DNA of 64,000 nucleotides from Rhineura floridana. Taxonomy: Eukaryota; Chordata; Lepidosauria; Squamata; Rhineuridae. The notes beneath the pieces are model-generated. The model ran no database searches, was not told the origin of the DNA, and saw only the letters and a list, made by a program, of their open reading frames with translations. The translations under genes were made by a program, and so were the position numbers. The stretch spans positions 234,204,927-234,268,926 of the forward strand of contig NC_084481.1 in assembly GCF_030035675.1 (NCBI RefSeq). The letters run 5' to 3'. Shown one piece after another: positions 10,343 through 20,480 of the stretch; positions within the stretch are counted from its first letter, which is position 1; every line of letters starts with the position of its first letter.

Positions 10343-10525
10343 ATAATGTTTTTAACTGACTGTTTTTTGAATGTTTTTTTAACTGTAACTGCTCCAGTAT
10401 TTTTAACTGTGTTTTTAAAATGCTTTTCTTTTTCTTGTTGTTTGGTTGCTTTCGTTGATACGTTTGTCGCCCTGGGGTCCTTCAGGAGAAAAGGTGGGAT
10501 ATAAGTCCAATAAACAAATAAATAC
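10343..10525 (+). mobile_element. L2-type LINE 3' UTR
   Basis: It is T-rich sequence with repeated tttttaactg blocks, followed by cgccctggggtccttcagga and gtgggatataagtccaataa with an AAATAAATA tail, the usual L2 3' end. No coding part remains. Confidence 0.7.
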
Positions 10526-10604
10526 ATCTGGTTGGCCGCTGTGAGAACAGGATGCAAGATGGGGGCCTGATCCACCTGCAGGGCTCTTCTTAGGTTCTTA
10601 CATT
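10526..10604 (+). mobile_element. CR1 3' end fragment
   Basis: gttggccgctgtgagaacag followed by gcctgatccacctgcagggc, ending ttcttaggttctta. This is the terminal 75 bases of CR1, sitting directly on the L2 tail. Confidence 0.85.
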
Positions 10605-10756
10605 CCTACTTTGATTAGGACTTTGGAAGTATTTGAGCCCCAGCTGGTGAACTCCCAGAAGTGGGGTTGGTTGGGCGGGGGTTCCAGTGACTGGCAGCAA
10701 GGTGCCCCCCATAACTCTGTGCCCCTTTCCTGGAACTTGTGGGAGATACTCCCTTT

Positions 10757-10866
10757 CTGGACAGCCATCTGTTGGGAATGCTTTGATTTGGATTCCTGCA
10801 TTGAGCAGGGGGTTGGACTTGATGGCCTTATAGGCCCCTTCCAACTCTACTATTCTATGATTCTAT
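10757..10866 (+). mobile_element. CR1 3' end
   Basis: It runs from ggacagccatctgttgggaa to the terminal attctatgattctatg. It is almost identical in layout to 2971-3140. An L2-like tail follows at about 10870-10945 (gcctccttgggttcc, then aaataaatag). Confidence 0.88.
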
Positions 10867-11149
10867 GGGAATCACCTGTATGCCTCCTTGGGTTCCATGG
10901 CAGAAAAAAAGGTGCGCTATAGATGTAAGAAACATAAATAAATAGAATGAATTATGAATACAGTGGAATCTACAGAGTTCCATTTGTACAGGCACAGAAT
11001 TGGAGTTTTCTGGTCCAGAGTTTTGGCTGTTCTTTGGTGCATTTGACTCATTGTTTGGGGGCAAATGAAGCATTGACAGGAAGCCTGGGATTCCCAGTCC
11101 AGTCTTCCCCTTGTAATGCTCGCTTGTTTTGGCAAAGGAGGGTTTGGGT

Positions 11150-11222
11150 ACACACATAAGCCGCCCTGGGCTGCTGCCAGGAGGAAGGGCGGGATATAAA
11201 TCTAATAATAAATACATAAATA
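11150..11222 (+). mobile_element. L2 tail fragment
   Basis: taagccgccctgggctgctg followed by aagggcgggatataaatcta and an ataaataca tail is the terminal part of L2. Confidence 0.75.
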
Positions 11223-11261
11223 TTTGCAAATGTAATGCTGAGTTTGAGCCTTAGACAAAGA

Positions 11262-11398
11262 GTCATAGAAGAGTAGAGTTGGAAGGGGCCTTTAAGGCCA
11301 TCAAGTCCAGCCCCCTGTTCAATGCAGGAATCCAAGTTAAAGCATTCCCGACAGGTGGCTGTCCAGCTGCCTCTTGAATGCCTCCAGTATTAATATCC
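11262..11398 (-). mobile_element. CR1 3' end, antisense
   Basis: It begins with the reversed terminus (catagaagagtagagttgga), then ggccatcaagtccagccccc and gtggctgtccagctgcctct. It is a 5'-truncated CR1 of the ATTCTATG-ending type. Confidence 0.88.
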
Positions 11399-11489
11399 AT
11401 AGTTAATATTTCATAGTGTTAATATGAATCCCTTCACTGTGCAAATAGGATATTGGCTTGTATCCAAAGTAGCGCTGATGAAATTGTCT

Positions 11490-11655
11490 CGTCAACACAA
11501 GGATTTCTGCTTGCGCAACAGAACTCCTCCTGCACACCCCCCAGATCTGTTCTGGGGTTCCCCCAACACTTTGGAGCTGATTTTGGGAGGGCTGGAGGGG
11601 GAAGGAGGAGGGGAACCTCCATTGTGCAAGCAGAAATTGTTGTGTTGATGGGACA
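11490..11655. mobile_element. Inverted-repeat (foldback) element
   Basis: The left arm gtctcgtcaacacaaggatt tctgcttgcgcaac is the reverse complement, with mismatches, of the right arm ending caagcagaaattgttgtgtt gatgggac. About 100 bases lie between the arms. It looks like a MITE, but its outer ends and target duplication are not clear. 50467-50680 has a similar design and shares the ttgcacaa word. Confidence 0.5.
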
Positions 11656-11999
11656 TGTTAGTTGACCTGTGAGGTGAACCGTGACTTTGGAAATTTAACT
11701 CTCACCTGAGCTGTGAAACAAGGCAAGCTACTTTCTCCTCTCTGTCAGCCTTTTGCATCTGCCTTGTGAAAATATTGGCCAAACTTCAGGGGTTGTTGTA
11801 GTAAGGCCTTTGTGGGCCTATGGGCTCATTTGCAAACCAGAGGAACTGTTGAGAGCATCACCCACACACATCCTGCAACCAAGCACATCCCCCTCCTATT
11901 CTGATAGGGCTACAACAGAACACTCCTTTCAGGGACGGAGGGTTCCTGAGGGTGCCAGGGAAGGTTTCTGCAGACCATGTTAAGTATTTGAAAGGTTGT

Positions 12000-12720
12000 T
12001 ATTATCTGTTAAATTGATACCCTGCCCTTTCTCTCAAGGGAGCCCAGGAAGGCAAATACATCTAAAAATAATCTCATACCCTCACAGCTAATAATGTCAA
12101 GGTGGCCAGGAACAGGTTACCTTTCAGCCAGGGCCGGTTCTAAAGGGCGGCCAGGTTGGGCACTGGCCCGAGGGCCCCGGAGCTACAGGAGCCCCTGAGG
12201 GGCCCTCTGCTCCCCTTCTGCAATCCGCGTCCCCCACTTACCTGTCAGCCGGCTTTTTAGCATTGCCCTTAATGAAGATGGCGGCCACAGCTTCCCTAAG
12301 GTACAGAAGCCGCTGCCACCATCTTAGTTGATGGCAGAGATGTGCATGCGTAGCACGCACGTGTGCCATCAACAAAGATGGCGGCGGAGGCTTCATTTCC
12401 CTTAGGGAAACCACGGTCGCCATCTTCATTAAGGGCAATGGTAAAGACTAGATAGGTAGGGGGGGCGCGGGGGAGCCGTGCGCACACCCACCCACCCACC
12501 GGGGGGCAAGGGCAAGCTGATGCCCAAGGGCCCCCGCATGCCTGGAGCCGGCCCTGCTTTCAGCCATCGAACACTTGGGGAAACAGGAAGATTTTTAAGT
12601 TCTTCCTGAACGTTAATAAGAAGGGAGGCTGGCACATCTCGCCAGGGAGCGCATTCCACAAATGGGGAGTTGCCGCTGACCTGCCAAGGGTCAGTGAGAG
12701 CCAAACATCAGTCAGCAGTG
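12000..12720 (-). mobile_element. L2-type LINE 3' end, antisense, split by a MITE
   Basis: The left part (12000-12128) carries the L2 3' UTR (ataccctgccctttctctca, then agcccaggaaggcaaa). The right part (12565-12720) carries the C-terminal coding end, read on the minus strand as an LWNALPG-like block. The hAT element at 12129-12556 separates the two. Confidence 0.7.
12129..12556. mobile_element. hAT-type non-autonomous transposon, 428 bp, with internal inverted repeats
   Basis: The termini cagggccggttct and ggagccggccctg are inverted repeats. An exact 8-bp duplication, ctttcagc, lies at 12121-12128 and 12557-12564. Inside is a second inverted pair: cattgcccttaatgaagatg near 12260 and catcttcattaagggcaatg near 12420. 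That pair encloses two more short gatggcggc blocks. No transposase is encoded. Confidence 0.9.
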
Positions 12721-12817
12721 GAGCCACCCTTGCAGTCGGCTGCCTTTGGAGGTAGAACTGTGGGCTAGCTAGTCAGGGCTGGCGAGGCTGTTTCTTCTGG
12801 CCTGACATGGAGGCAGC

Positions 12818-12863
12818 TATTTATATCCTACCCTTCCTCCCAGCAGGAGCCTAGGGCAGCTCC
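12818..12863 (-). mobile_element. L2 tail fragment, antisense
   Basis: atttatatcctacccttcct followed by cccagcaggagcctagggca is the reversed L2 3' end. Confidence 0.7.
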
Positions 12864-13037
12864 TGGACCATGAATCCAGGTGAGGTGGCCCCCCTCAGGC
12901 ATTGTTGGGGCAGCCAGAGTAGGAGATGGACGGATCCGTCCCGTGGGGCAGAGTCCGCTGGAACATTCTTCTGTGAGGCCCATTCAAGTGGGTGGAATCT
13001 GCAGGAGCACAACAACGCTATCTCACATTACTGACAG

Positions 13038-13157
13038 CAGTGACGGCTGGTGGCTCCGTGTCAGTGGGGCAGTGGAATCTGCTCCGTGTTTTACTCTGAA
13101 CTTTGAAGGAGCTGTCCAAGGGGTTCCAGCATGCCATGGAGCCACCAGCAGCCCCTG
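13038..13157. mobile_element. hAT-type MITE, 120 bp (family of 40740-40879)
   Basis: It starts cagtgacggctggtggctcc and ends ggagccaccagcagcccctg, its inverted repeat. The flanking actgacag (13030-13037) and attagcag (13158-13165) agree at 5 of 8 sites, weak evidence for an old duplication. It lies only about 110 bp upstream of exon 2. Confidence 0.75.
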
Positions 13158-13269
13158 ATTAGCAGGGTTTCCATTTGGATGTTCTGCCTTGGGCACCGGA
13201 CGTTCCGGCCACCTGCGCACAAACCCTCACAGATGCTCTTTTTGTTTTCCCTTTTTCAAATGTTTTAGG

Positions 13270-13554
13270 CCCACAGAAGAGTGGACCGAAGTAATGCCTG
13301 CCACCGGTGGATCGCCTCGCTAGGACCTTGAGCGGGCTGCTTATTACCTGGTGTTGTAAAGCCCAGAAGAGAGGAAGGTCAAGGCAGCTCCACCCCGTTC
13401 CTGTTCCCCCTTTGGGGGGGGGAAGCGGAGATTATATTAACAGGTGATGGATCCTCTGAGCCGCCCAAGCGGGGATATTATGCGGCGGAACCCACAGCAA
13501 GACTATGAGCTCATCCAGCGTGTGGGCAGTGGCACTTACGGAGACGTCTACAAG
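13270..13554 (+). CDS. MAP4K5: MAP4K5 exon 2: end of 5' UTR and coding residues 1-36
   Basis: The acceptor (cccttt and ttcaaatgttttag) opens an exon with 177 nt of leader and a coding start at 13447. The start sits in a good context (G at -3 and +4), with an in-frame TAA at 13438-13440 just upstream. The 108-nt coding part gives 36 residues ending in the glycine loop G27-S-G29-T-Y-G32 and DVYK, cut in phase 0 at AAG|GTGAGA. The block [10 protein letters not shown] followed by [12 protein letters not shown] matches human MAP4K5; MAP4K3 has RRNPQEDFEL. MAP4K5 (GCKR/KHS) is a cytosolic STE20-like Ser/Thr kinase that acts upstream of JNK after TNF/TRAF2 signalling (family knowledge). One short upstream frame precedes the start. 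Residue 12 is Met where human has Leu. Confidence 0.97.
13294..13323 (+). promoter_or_regulatory. Upstream ORF in the MAP4K5 leader
   Basis: An ATG at 13294 with G at -3 opens a 9-codon frame (MPATGGSPR) closed by TAG at 13321-13323, 124 nt before the main start. It is the only upstream ATG in exon 2, so ribosomes could reinitiate at 13447. A damping effect on translation is inference. Confidence 0.6.
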
Positions 13555-14129
13555 GTGAGAGTCTGTTGCAATCAGAAGAGATCAATTCCATTACTAATTG
13601 GGATTTCTGTCCCCCCATCCCTGCAATAGCTTGGGCTGCTTTACAGTTGCTGGAGGGTATCACCTTAACCTCTTCTGTCTGCAAGGGGTGGGGAGAGGCT
13701 GGTCCGTCTGCCCTACTTTTGGAGGGTCAGTGGAGGTCACCTTGCTTGCATGGTCATATTCCAACATACAGCACTGTTACAGTATGGACAAGCAAACTCA
13801 AAAAGCTTCCTTAGATTATGTGAATCGAGCCATAATGCATATTATGCCCTAGGTTTTGCAATGAGAAGGGTTGGCACTTCTTAATGATAGCTTTTTGCTG
13901 TTAATCTCCAACACTGTTGCTGTGAAACAGTTTGAAATAGAAGGGAGGGAAGCAGAGAGAGTTCTGTAATCTTTATTTCAAGGGGTCAAACCGTCTGACT
14001 AGTTCAGCTTTAATTCTGAAACCCGGGCTTTGGGGCAGCGCAGATTTCATCTTCTTGATTGGGCTTTGATATATGATGGCTGATTAGGGACAAGAGGAGA
14101 ATTCCCCCAGAATTTTTATCTTTTTTAAA

Positions 14130-14310
14130 ATTAATTAATTGATTTATTTATTTATATCCCGCCCTTCCTCCCAGCAGGAACCCAGGGCGGCATTTATTGC
14201 AGATTTCACCACTTTAAAGCACAGTTACAAATGACAGACATGGAATATAAATTGAATAAAACAACAAATAAAGCAAACATTTCCTATTCAGAAAAGGAGA
14301 AAGTCAGCAA
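14130..14310 (-). mobile_element. L2 LINE tail, antisense
   Basis: A run of attaattgatttatttattt leads into atatcccgcccttcctccca and gcaggaacccagggcggcat, the reversed L2 3' end. Confidence 0.75.
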
Positions 14311-15239
14311 GAGAATGGAAGGAAGTTTGTTTTGCAGACTTAACACCCCATTTTGCTATAACCCCATTTTGATATTTTAGCGTGACATTGTTGCATACAG
14401 TGGTGCCACCCAACTCACAGAATTTTAATCTTTTTTTTTTAGTGGATTGGCTGCCTGATTTCGTTCTCAGGAAAAAGGCAACCCATCAGAGTTAGTCTGG
14501 TGGACCAGGGAAATTAGGGGCAGGGGGAGAAGAAACCAGATTTGCAATTGGAGGGGTCAAAGTTGTGAAGGCTGAGAAAAACTGACATTCCTGAACCTGA
14601 AGGCATACACCCGCACCCGGACATTTTTCACAGGTCGCCTCCCATCACCACGGTGTGGTTGACCTCACTTTCGTCTTATATTTGTGCCTTTGAGTTCTTC
14701 ATGAATATACTCATTCAGACTTTTGACTTGGTTGTATATGACTAGGTATCATCTCGCGTTAAATGTGATATTCAGAGGCAAAATGAAGTAGAGAATTTGA
14801 GGTCCTGTGACGTGAGGCAGTGTGGGAGACAGACAGATCTGAGCCACAGGGCACAATCCCCTGGGAGGTTCTCTTGCACAGGACCTGTTGAAAGGAACAG
14901 AAGGCTGTGCACAAGGCTTGCACAGGGGTGAACTTCCCTATGGATTGTGCCCCATGCGGTTAATCTGTGATTTTTTTCACCTCAGGCCCCAAATATCTTT
15001 GGCTGTCCCTGGGCTGACTCAGGATGGAATTACAAGCACCCAGCTTTATGTGTGTGTGTGTGTGTATGTACTAAATGCGCATCTACCTTCCCAGAACTGA
15101 AGTAATCCCATGTGTTTGGTTGTTTGGGCTTGTAGGAGTGGCTTTCCAACACTGACCTCTGTCAGAACGGTCTTTGTGGATGCATCTTAGAATGCAGTGG
15201 AGAAAGTTTAGTTGGCAGAGATGTTACCTATGATGGCCA

Positions 15240-15445
15240 TGTTTTCCCTCCACTGTTGGAGGCAGTATGCATCTGAATGCCAGTTGCTAGGAATCACAAG
15301 TGGGGAGAGAGTGTTCTTGCGCTCAGGTCCACCTTGCCGGCTTCTCATGGGCATCTGGCTGACCACTGTGAGAACCGGACACTGGACTAGATAGCCCATT
15401 GGCTTGATCCAGCTGCAGGGCTCTCCATATGGTCTTATGGCTGAT
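15240..15445 (+). mobile_element. CR1 3' end, diverged
   Basis: It contains tctgaatgccagttgctagg, ttgcgctcaggtccaccttg and gaccactgtgagaaccggac in the CR1 order, ending near ccatatggtcttatgg. It is an older copy than 10757-10866. Confidence 0.8.
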
Positions 15446-15949
15446 GCTGCTCCTGAGAAAGAGGAGCACTTTGTGTAAATATATTGATTGGTGAAGCTGA
15501 TGCTCATGGATCTGTGTGATCAGCAAAACATCTCAGCTTGGCTGTGCGATCAAGCTGGGAAGGCTAGTGCAGTGGTGCTTCAGCTGTCTCTGTGCAGAGT
15601 CCACAGCATCTCTCAGTCTCGATTTGGTGTGTGCAGGAGTGTGTTCCAGGTTCCACTGTCCTAATGGTTTGCTCCACAAGCGTGTAATATACTTGCCCTG
15701 CAAGTCAATTAAGTAAAAGCAGTGAAATTATGCAGCGTTTAAATCTGTGTTTTATGTGCCAACCTCTTATGCTATTCCATAAACACTCCTTCAGGCTGTA
15801 TGAATTGAATGCTTGATGCAGTTTCAGAATTCTCAGAAATGAAGGTTTCATTTTTTTAAATAATTACTAACTAAATTTTATAATTTTTTGGCTCAGGGAG
15901 CACCAAGGTGATTAATAATATAAAATCAACTTTGACAGGGTTAGGTTTC

Positions 15950-16080
15950 ATTATTATTAGTTGAGATTTTACTGTTTTAATGTATTAGCATGCTTTTCTT
16001 CTTTACGTCACCCAAAGTGACTGGACAACCAGCCAGATGGGCGACTAATACATTTAATAAATAAAATAAATAAAATAAAA
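15950..16080 (+). mobile_element. L2 LINE 3' tail
   Basis: tacgtcacccaaagtgactg followed by gatgggcgactaatacattt and an aataaataaaata tail resembles the end of the long L2 at 58740-62117 (gtgagtcgcc, then gacagataggcgacc). Confidence 0.65.
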
Positions 16081-16148
16081 GATAATTACAACAAAACACG
16101 TGAATACATTTTCACAAGCAACAGCTGCAGAGATGTGGGTGGTGGCTA

Positions 16149-16355
16149 CAGATCCACACCATACATTTAAAGCCCATCCAACGCACATATAAGTCACATG
16201 ACTTCCCCCAAAGAATTGTGGGAACTGTGGTTTCCCCCTCACAGAGCTACAGATTCCCAGCAACGTTTGGATATTACGCTTCCCATGATTCTTTGGGGGA
16301 AGTCATGTCCTTTAAATGTGCGTTGGATGCGCTTTACTTGTATGGTGTGAATCTG
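16149..16355. mobile_element. Palindromic MITE with about 70-bp inverted ends
   Basis: cagatccacaccatacattt at the left pairs with the reverse of gtatggtgtgaatctg at the right. The pairing continues inward through gcacatataagtcacatgac and ttcccccaaagaat. The middle is short. The CAGAT ends suggest hAT, but the flanking 8-mers do not match. Confidence 0.65.
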
Positions 16356-16514
16356 CCTTAAGCCAGAGGGAGACTGAACAGGCCACAGGCCTGATTCATA
16401 ATGATACCATAGCGGTGAGATTGCTAGTTCTCTGTAGCCGTTCTGGTAACACTGTAGGGCACGTTGGACAAGCCCATGATGATGTTGTTACTGCCCATGT
16501 CAGCACTGCCTTAA

Positions 16515-17062
16515 AGCGCCAGCCAACATGGTGCCCTTCAGATGTTGTTGGACTCCAGCTCCCATCAGCCCAAGCTACCATGGCACCAGCGGTCAACGAT
16601 GAAGGAGGCCCTTCTCTCAGTCCCAACACCCTCGCAAGTGCGCTTGGTGGGGATGCGAGATAGGGCCTTCTCGGTGGCTGCTCCTAGGTTCTGGAACTCC
16701 CTTCCTTCTGTCGGCAAGTAAAGTCTTTTTTATTCCGACAGGCTTTTGGGATAGAAGGTGTTTAGGATTGGGCTTTACAAGGCTTGTTTTATTGTTTTAT
16801 ATTATTATTTGTATTATTTTAAATTGTTTTTAGAAAAACAAGTGCCTTTTACAGTTTTAAGGTTGTGCATAGTTTAATTGTATTTTAATTGTATGTTTTT
16901 CTATGTTTTTAATTACATGTAGTTTTATTTGTAAGCCGCCCTGAGTTCCAATTTGGAAAAAGGGCGGGGTAAAAATAAAGTTTCAATTCAATTTCAATTC
17001 AATTCAAGGAGGCTGTAGTTCAACAGAATCTGGAGGGCACCACTTTGGCTACCCTTGCTCTA
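16515..17062. mobile_element. hAT-like MITE split by an L2 insertion
   Basis: The left half (16515-16608) has gccaacatggtgcccttcag and a gactccagctcccatcagcc core. The right half (17006-17062) has gtagttcaacagaatctgga and gggcaccactttggct, its complement. The L2 fragment at 16609-17005 divides them. Confidence 0.65.
16609..17005 (+). mobile_element. L2 LINE 3' end with 7-bp target duplication
   Basis: The start encodes a decayed L2 C-terminus (gggccttctcggtggctgct, then ttctggaactcccttcc). The T-rich 3' UTR, agccgccctgagttcc and a tcaattcaa tail follow. aaggagg occurs at 16602-16608 and again at 17006-17012, the duplicated target within the MITE. Confidence 0.82.
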
Positions 17063-18324
17063 AGGCATGGGACTTTGGTGTTTTGTAGAGCCTCCATAGC
17101 AGACAGATGCAGGTCAAGTTATACCAAGAAGCCATTATATGCTAATCTGTTGCTGTTTTTACTCTGTTTTGTATTGTGCTGGGGGTGTGCCCAGGGAACA
17201 GTTGTTCTTATCTTCTGCCCAATTTGAACGCTTTTGGGTGTTTCCAGTTTTTCATTTTGTATTGTTATTATATGTTACGTTTGCTGGTTTGTGAAGAAAT
17301 TCTCTTTTTAAAAGCAGGATAAAATCTGTGGCATAATTCAGATAAAGGAAATAGGCTTTCCTTGGTGTGGAATTAGGATTTCTGCAGCAAACCATCCTGC
17401 TCTTGATTAACTGGCTGCTTCGTGTGTGCAGAAGGAGGTCCCTGCATCACTTTGGCCCAAGTCTGCATGAACTTTTACTTGATTTTAAATGTTGTTGTCA
17501 TTTACCGACAGAAAGAAATCTTGGTTATGGCATGTTTTTCAGCTGAATCATGCTGTTGGGGGGTAGGGTGGGTTCAGCAAAGTGAAGCACCTTTCTGCTC
17601 TCTTTCCCCCTCCCACTTCCCAGTGCCATCAACTTTTAACAAGGTGTCAGAACTTTTGGGCAAAAGACTGCTCCCTTCTGTATTCCTGCCCCTCCTAAAG
17701 CAGGCGAGCGTATATCTGTCTCGCTTTTGGGAATGTGGCATTTACAGGGCCCGATTAAAAGGACACAAGTTTAGCCCCTGGTTTAAGAACAGCTTGCAAG
17801 AATCAGATTAAGGTGGATATACCGTTCACAGCATGCTTGGAATTAAGATATGCACAGTTCCCCAGGTGCTTGTTTTGGTTGTCTTGGAGCCATTTCCATC
17901 CTTGCTCAGGATTGCTCCTATGGACTGTCCTAGATTTGGTATTCTATGGAACTCTTTTTGTTAAGTAAAGGTCACTCACTGCTCCTGGTGGGAATGTACA
18001 ACACAGCACAGGCTACGTCACTGTCTGCTGAGACTTGCAGCAGCTCTCCAACATCTCGGGCAGCATAGAAATGTCTCAGCCCACCACCTGCTCCTGGCAG
18101 GGAAGCAGAGCATGCTACTCATTTGAGCAGCAAGAGATGCAGAATGCTCTCTTCGGCACAGCATGTTGTAGGGATGAGATGGGCAGAGGGAGGTGACACA
18201 TTCTGGTGGAGACTCTTCATTGTATTTGTAATGTCCTAGGAAAGGCTTTTTGAGAGTGGGATATTAGTGCTTTCATTAAAGCAGGCTGCTACCTGGCTGA
18301 GTGCAATTGATGCAAGCTGGTATG

Positions 18325-18720
18325 AAGGGTATTTATTTATTGTATTTATATCCCACCTTTCCTCCAAGGAGCTCAGTGAAGCGTACAAACATGATTCTCC
18401 TCCTCCTGATTTTATCTTTTTAAAAAGGCTTTTTAAAAAAAATGTTTTTAACGTTTTGTTTAATGTATTTTAAGGTTTGTTTTTATGGTGTTTTAAAGTA
18501 TTTTTAGAGTTTTTGTTTGCTGCCCTGGGCGGGATATATATATATATATATATATAAAATAAATAATCTTCACAACAACCTTATGAGGTAGGTTAGGCTG
18601 GGAGACAGTGACTGGCCCTATGTCACCCAGTGAGCTTCATGGCCAAGCAGGGATTTGAACCCTGGTTTCCTGGGTCATAGTCCGACACTAACCACTACAC
18701 CACACTGGCTGTTTGGTTCG
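18325..18720 (-). mobile_element. tRNA/CORE-type SINE, antisense, split by an L2 tail
   Basis: Minus-strand order: tRNA-like head (gtagtggttagtgtcggact, then ccagggttcaaatccctgct); core (gtgacatagggccagtcact, then cctacctcataaggttgttg); end (aggtgggatataaatac). The core matches MIR/CORE-SINEs. A sense L2 3' UTR at about 18405-18560, ending in a (TA)n run at 18534-18555, interrupts it. Confidence 0.75.
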
Positions 18721-18864
18721 AGTCTTTGGTCTGAGTCACCCCTTTGCAGTGAACACACTCAGTGGCAATGAAGCCAACAGCTAATCTTTCAGACTCACCT
18801 GTGGTATAGGTCTAACAATAGCTGTGATATGCTTTGCCATGCCATTGTAAGGCTTCCTGGCCCT

Positions 18865-18969
18865 CAGGGAAAGGTCATCGCTCAGTGGTAGAGCATCTGC
18901 AGAAGGTCACAGGTTCAATCCCTGGCATCTCCAGGTAAGGCTGGGAGTGTCCCTTGTCTGAAAACTGGA
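18865..18969 (+). mobile_element. tRNA-derived SINE (Ala-like head), fragment
   Basis: cgctcagtggtagagcatct followed by caggttcaatccctggcatc is a tRNA-like A and B box pair, then ctccaggtaaggctggg. This family recurs at 21379, 22228, 27003, 28290, 30215, 33995, 38870, 40676 and 45390. Confidence 0.75.
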
Positions 18970-19424
18970 ACAGGTTCAGAGGAGGACAATGAGGATGATT
19001 AGGGGACTGGAAACAAAGCCCTATGAGGAGAGACTGAAAGAACTGGGCATGTTTAGCCTGGAGAAGAGAAGACTGGGGGGAGATATGATAGCACTCTTCA
19101 AGTACATGAAAAGTTGTCACACAGAGGAGGGCCGGGATCTCTTCTTGATCGTCCCAGAGTGCAGGACACGGAATAATGGGCTCAAGTTGCAGGAAGCCAG
19201 ATTTCGACTGGACATCAGGAAAAACTTCCTAACTGTTAGAGCCATACGACAATGGAACCGATGACCTAGGATGGTGGTGGGCTCTCTGTCACTGGAGGCC
19301 TTCAAGAGGCAGCTGGACAGCCACCTGTCGGGAATGCTTTGATTCAGATTCCTGCATTGAGCAGGGGGTTGGACTGGATGGCCTTATGAGCCACTTCCGA
19401 CTCTACGATTTTATGATTCTATGA
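18970..19424 (+). mobile_element. CR1 LINE 3' end, about 450 bp
   Basis: The + strand encodes RGLETKPYEERLKELGMFSL, then GLKLQEARFRLDIRKNFL, the CR1 ORF2 C-terminus. The 3' UTR and a diverged terminal repeat (gattttatgattctatga) follow. It is the longest CR1 of the ATTCTATG-ending subfamily here. Confidence 0.92.
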
Positions 19425-19690
19425 ACTTGGGCAGTTGCTTCAGAAGAATATCCTGGTCCACTGTATGGAAAGCTGCAGAGAGATCAAGGAGAACTAACAG
19501 GGGCTCATTCCCCGGTGTCTCTCTCCCAACAAAGGTTATTGTACTAAACCCTGATTCAAATGGATCTCCACAATCAGTGGAGGAAAGAGGAAGAGTAGCT
19601 GGTTCCTGCTGGAAGGGAAGGAGGAACAAGGTGGGCGAGCTGGGAAAGGGTGAGCAGCTGCAGTTCATATGTACAGCTCCATTTAGTTCT
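19425..19690 (-). mobile_element. L2-like LINE fragment, antisense
   Basis: The minus strand encodes FESGF, then [20 protein letters not shown], the reverse-transcriptase block that in the long L2 at 58740 reads [17 protein letters not shown]. Flanking text is diverged. Confidence 0.75.
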
Positions 19691-19961
19691 GGGTGGATTT
19701 ATACTGCAGTTGGGGAGATGCTTATTCTAGAAGAAGCAAAACAGCTGAGATTTGCTGGCAATGGAAGTAAAACCACCACCACCCCAGCAGGGGGAAAAAA
19801 AGTAAGTCTAATTGTTCAAAAAAGGAGAACCATTTCTCAGCAAAAATCTAATTTGGCAGGAGCTGTCTCGGTTGATTAGTCTTCCCCCTAGGCAACACAG
19901 CTAACCTGTCCTCTGTGTTTAGAGACTTGACGACGCTATCCCAGCCCTGTGTTGGGTGATT

Positions 19962-20480
19962 GGGTTTATTTAATTTAATTAATTTATTTATTTATTAGAT
20001 TTATATACCGCCCGACTAGCGATGGCTCTCTGGGCGGTGAACATAAAATAGCATAAAAAATACAATACATGACAAAATATAATACTAAATAATACAATCA
20101 AACAAAAATCAAATACAATAACATTTTTTAAAAATGAATCAATTTAAATTATTATTATTTATTATTTCAATTTATATACCGCCCTTAGCAGAATAGCTAA
20201 TTTTAAATTAAATTAAAATGCTTCAGAGAATAGGAAGGTTTTGACCTGGCGCCGAAAAGAGAGCAGAGTCGGCGCCAAGCGTACTTCCTCGGGGAGACTG
20301 TTCCATAGTTCGGGGGCCACCACTGAGAAGGCCCTAGATCTTGTCACGACCCTCCGGGCCTCCCTGTGAGTTGGAATCCGGAGGAGGGCCTTCGTAGCAG
20401 AACGTAGTGTATGGGCCGGTTCATATCGGAAGAGGCGTTCCGCAAGGTATCGTGTAGTTAAGGGGCATCAGGTTTGAGCT
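19962..20480 (-). mobile_element. L2 LINE 3' end, antisense, with a nested tail
   Basis: taccgcccgactagcgatgg and ctctgggcggtgaacataaa mark the 3' end. The right part, on the minus strand, encodes the C-terminus (a RAFSVVAPELWNSLPEEVRL-like block), including gttttgacctggcgccg. At about 20148-20210 another tail (caatttatataccgccctta) is inserted. It is the same subfamily as 6143-6366. Confidence 0.8.

Larger units (their letters stand above)
4826..13269 (+). other. MAP4K5: Intron 1 of MAP4K5 (predicted)
   Basis: It runs from the predicted donor gtaagg at 4826 to the pyrimidine-rich acceptor ending tgttttag at 13269. Repeats are listed separately. I see no exon or recognisable element in 7053-7419, 7585-9139 (AT-rich at 8400-8800), 9593-10342, 10605-10756 and 11656-11999. 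5415-5480 is distantly similar to 31110-31175 (both contain gatctggatct and gatttctgac), probably an old unnamed repeat. Confidence 0.6.

Noticed and set aside
13555-13629. Reading on past DVYK into the next 25 codons
   Set aside because: AAG|GTGAGA is a splice donor and the following residues lack kinase similarity. The true continuation ARNLHTGE is in the exon at 42505.
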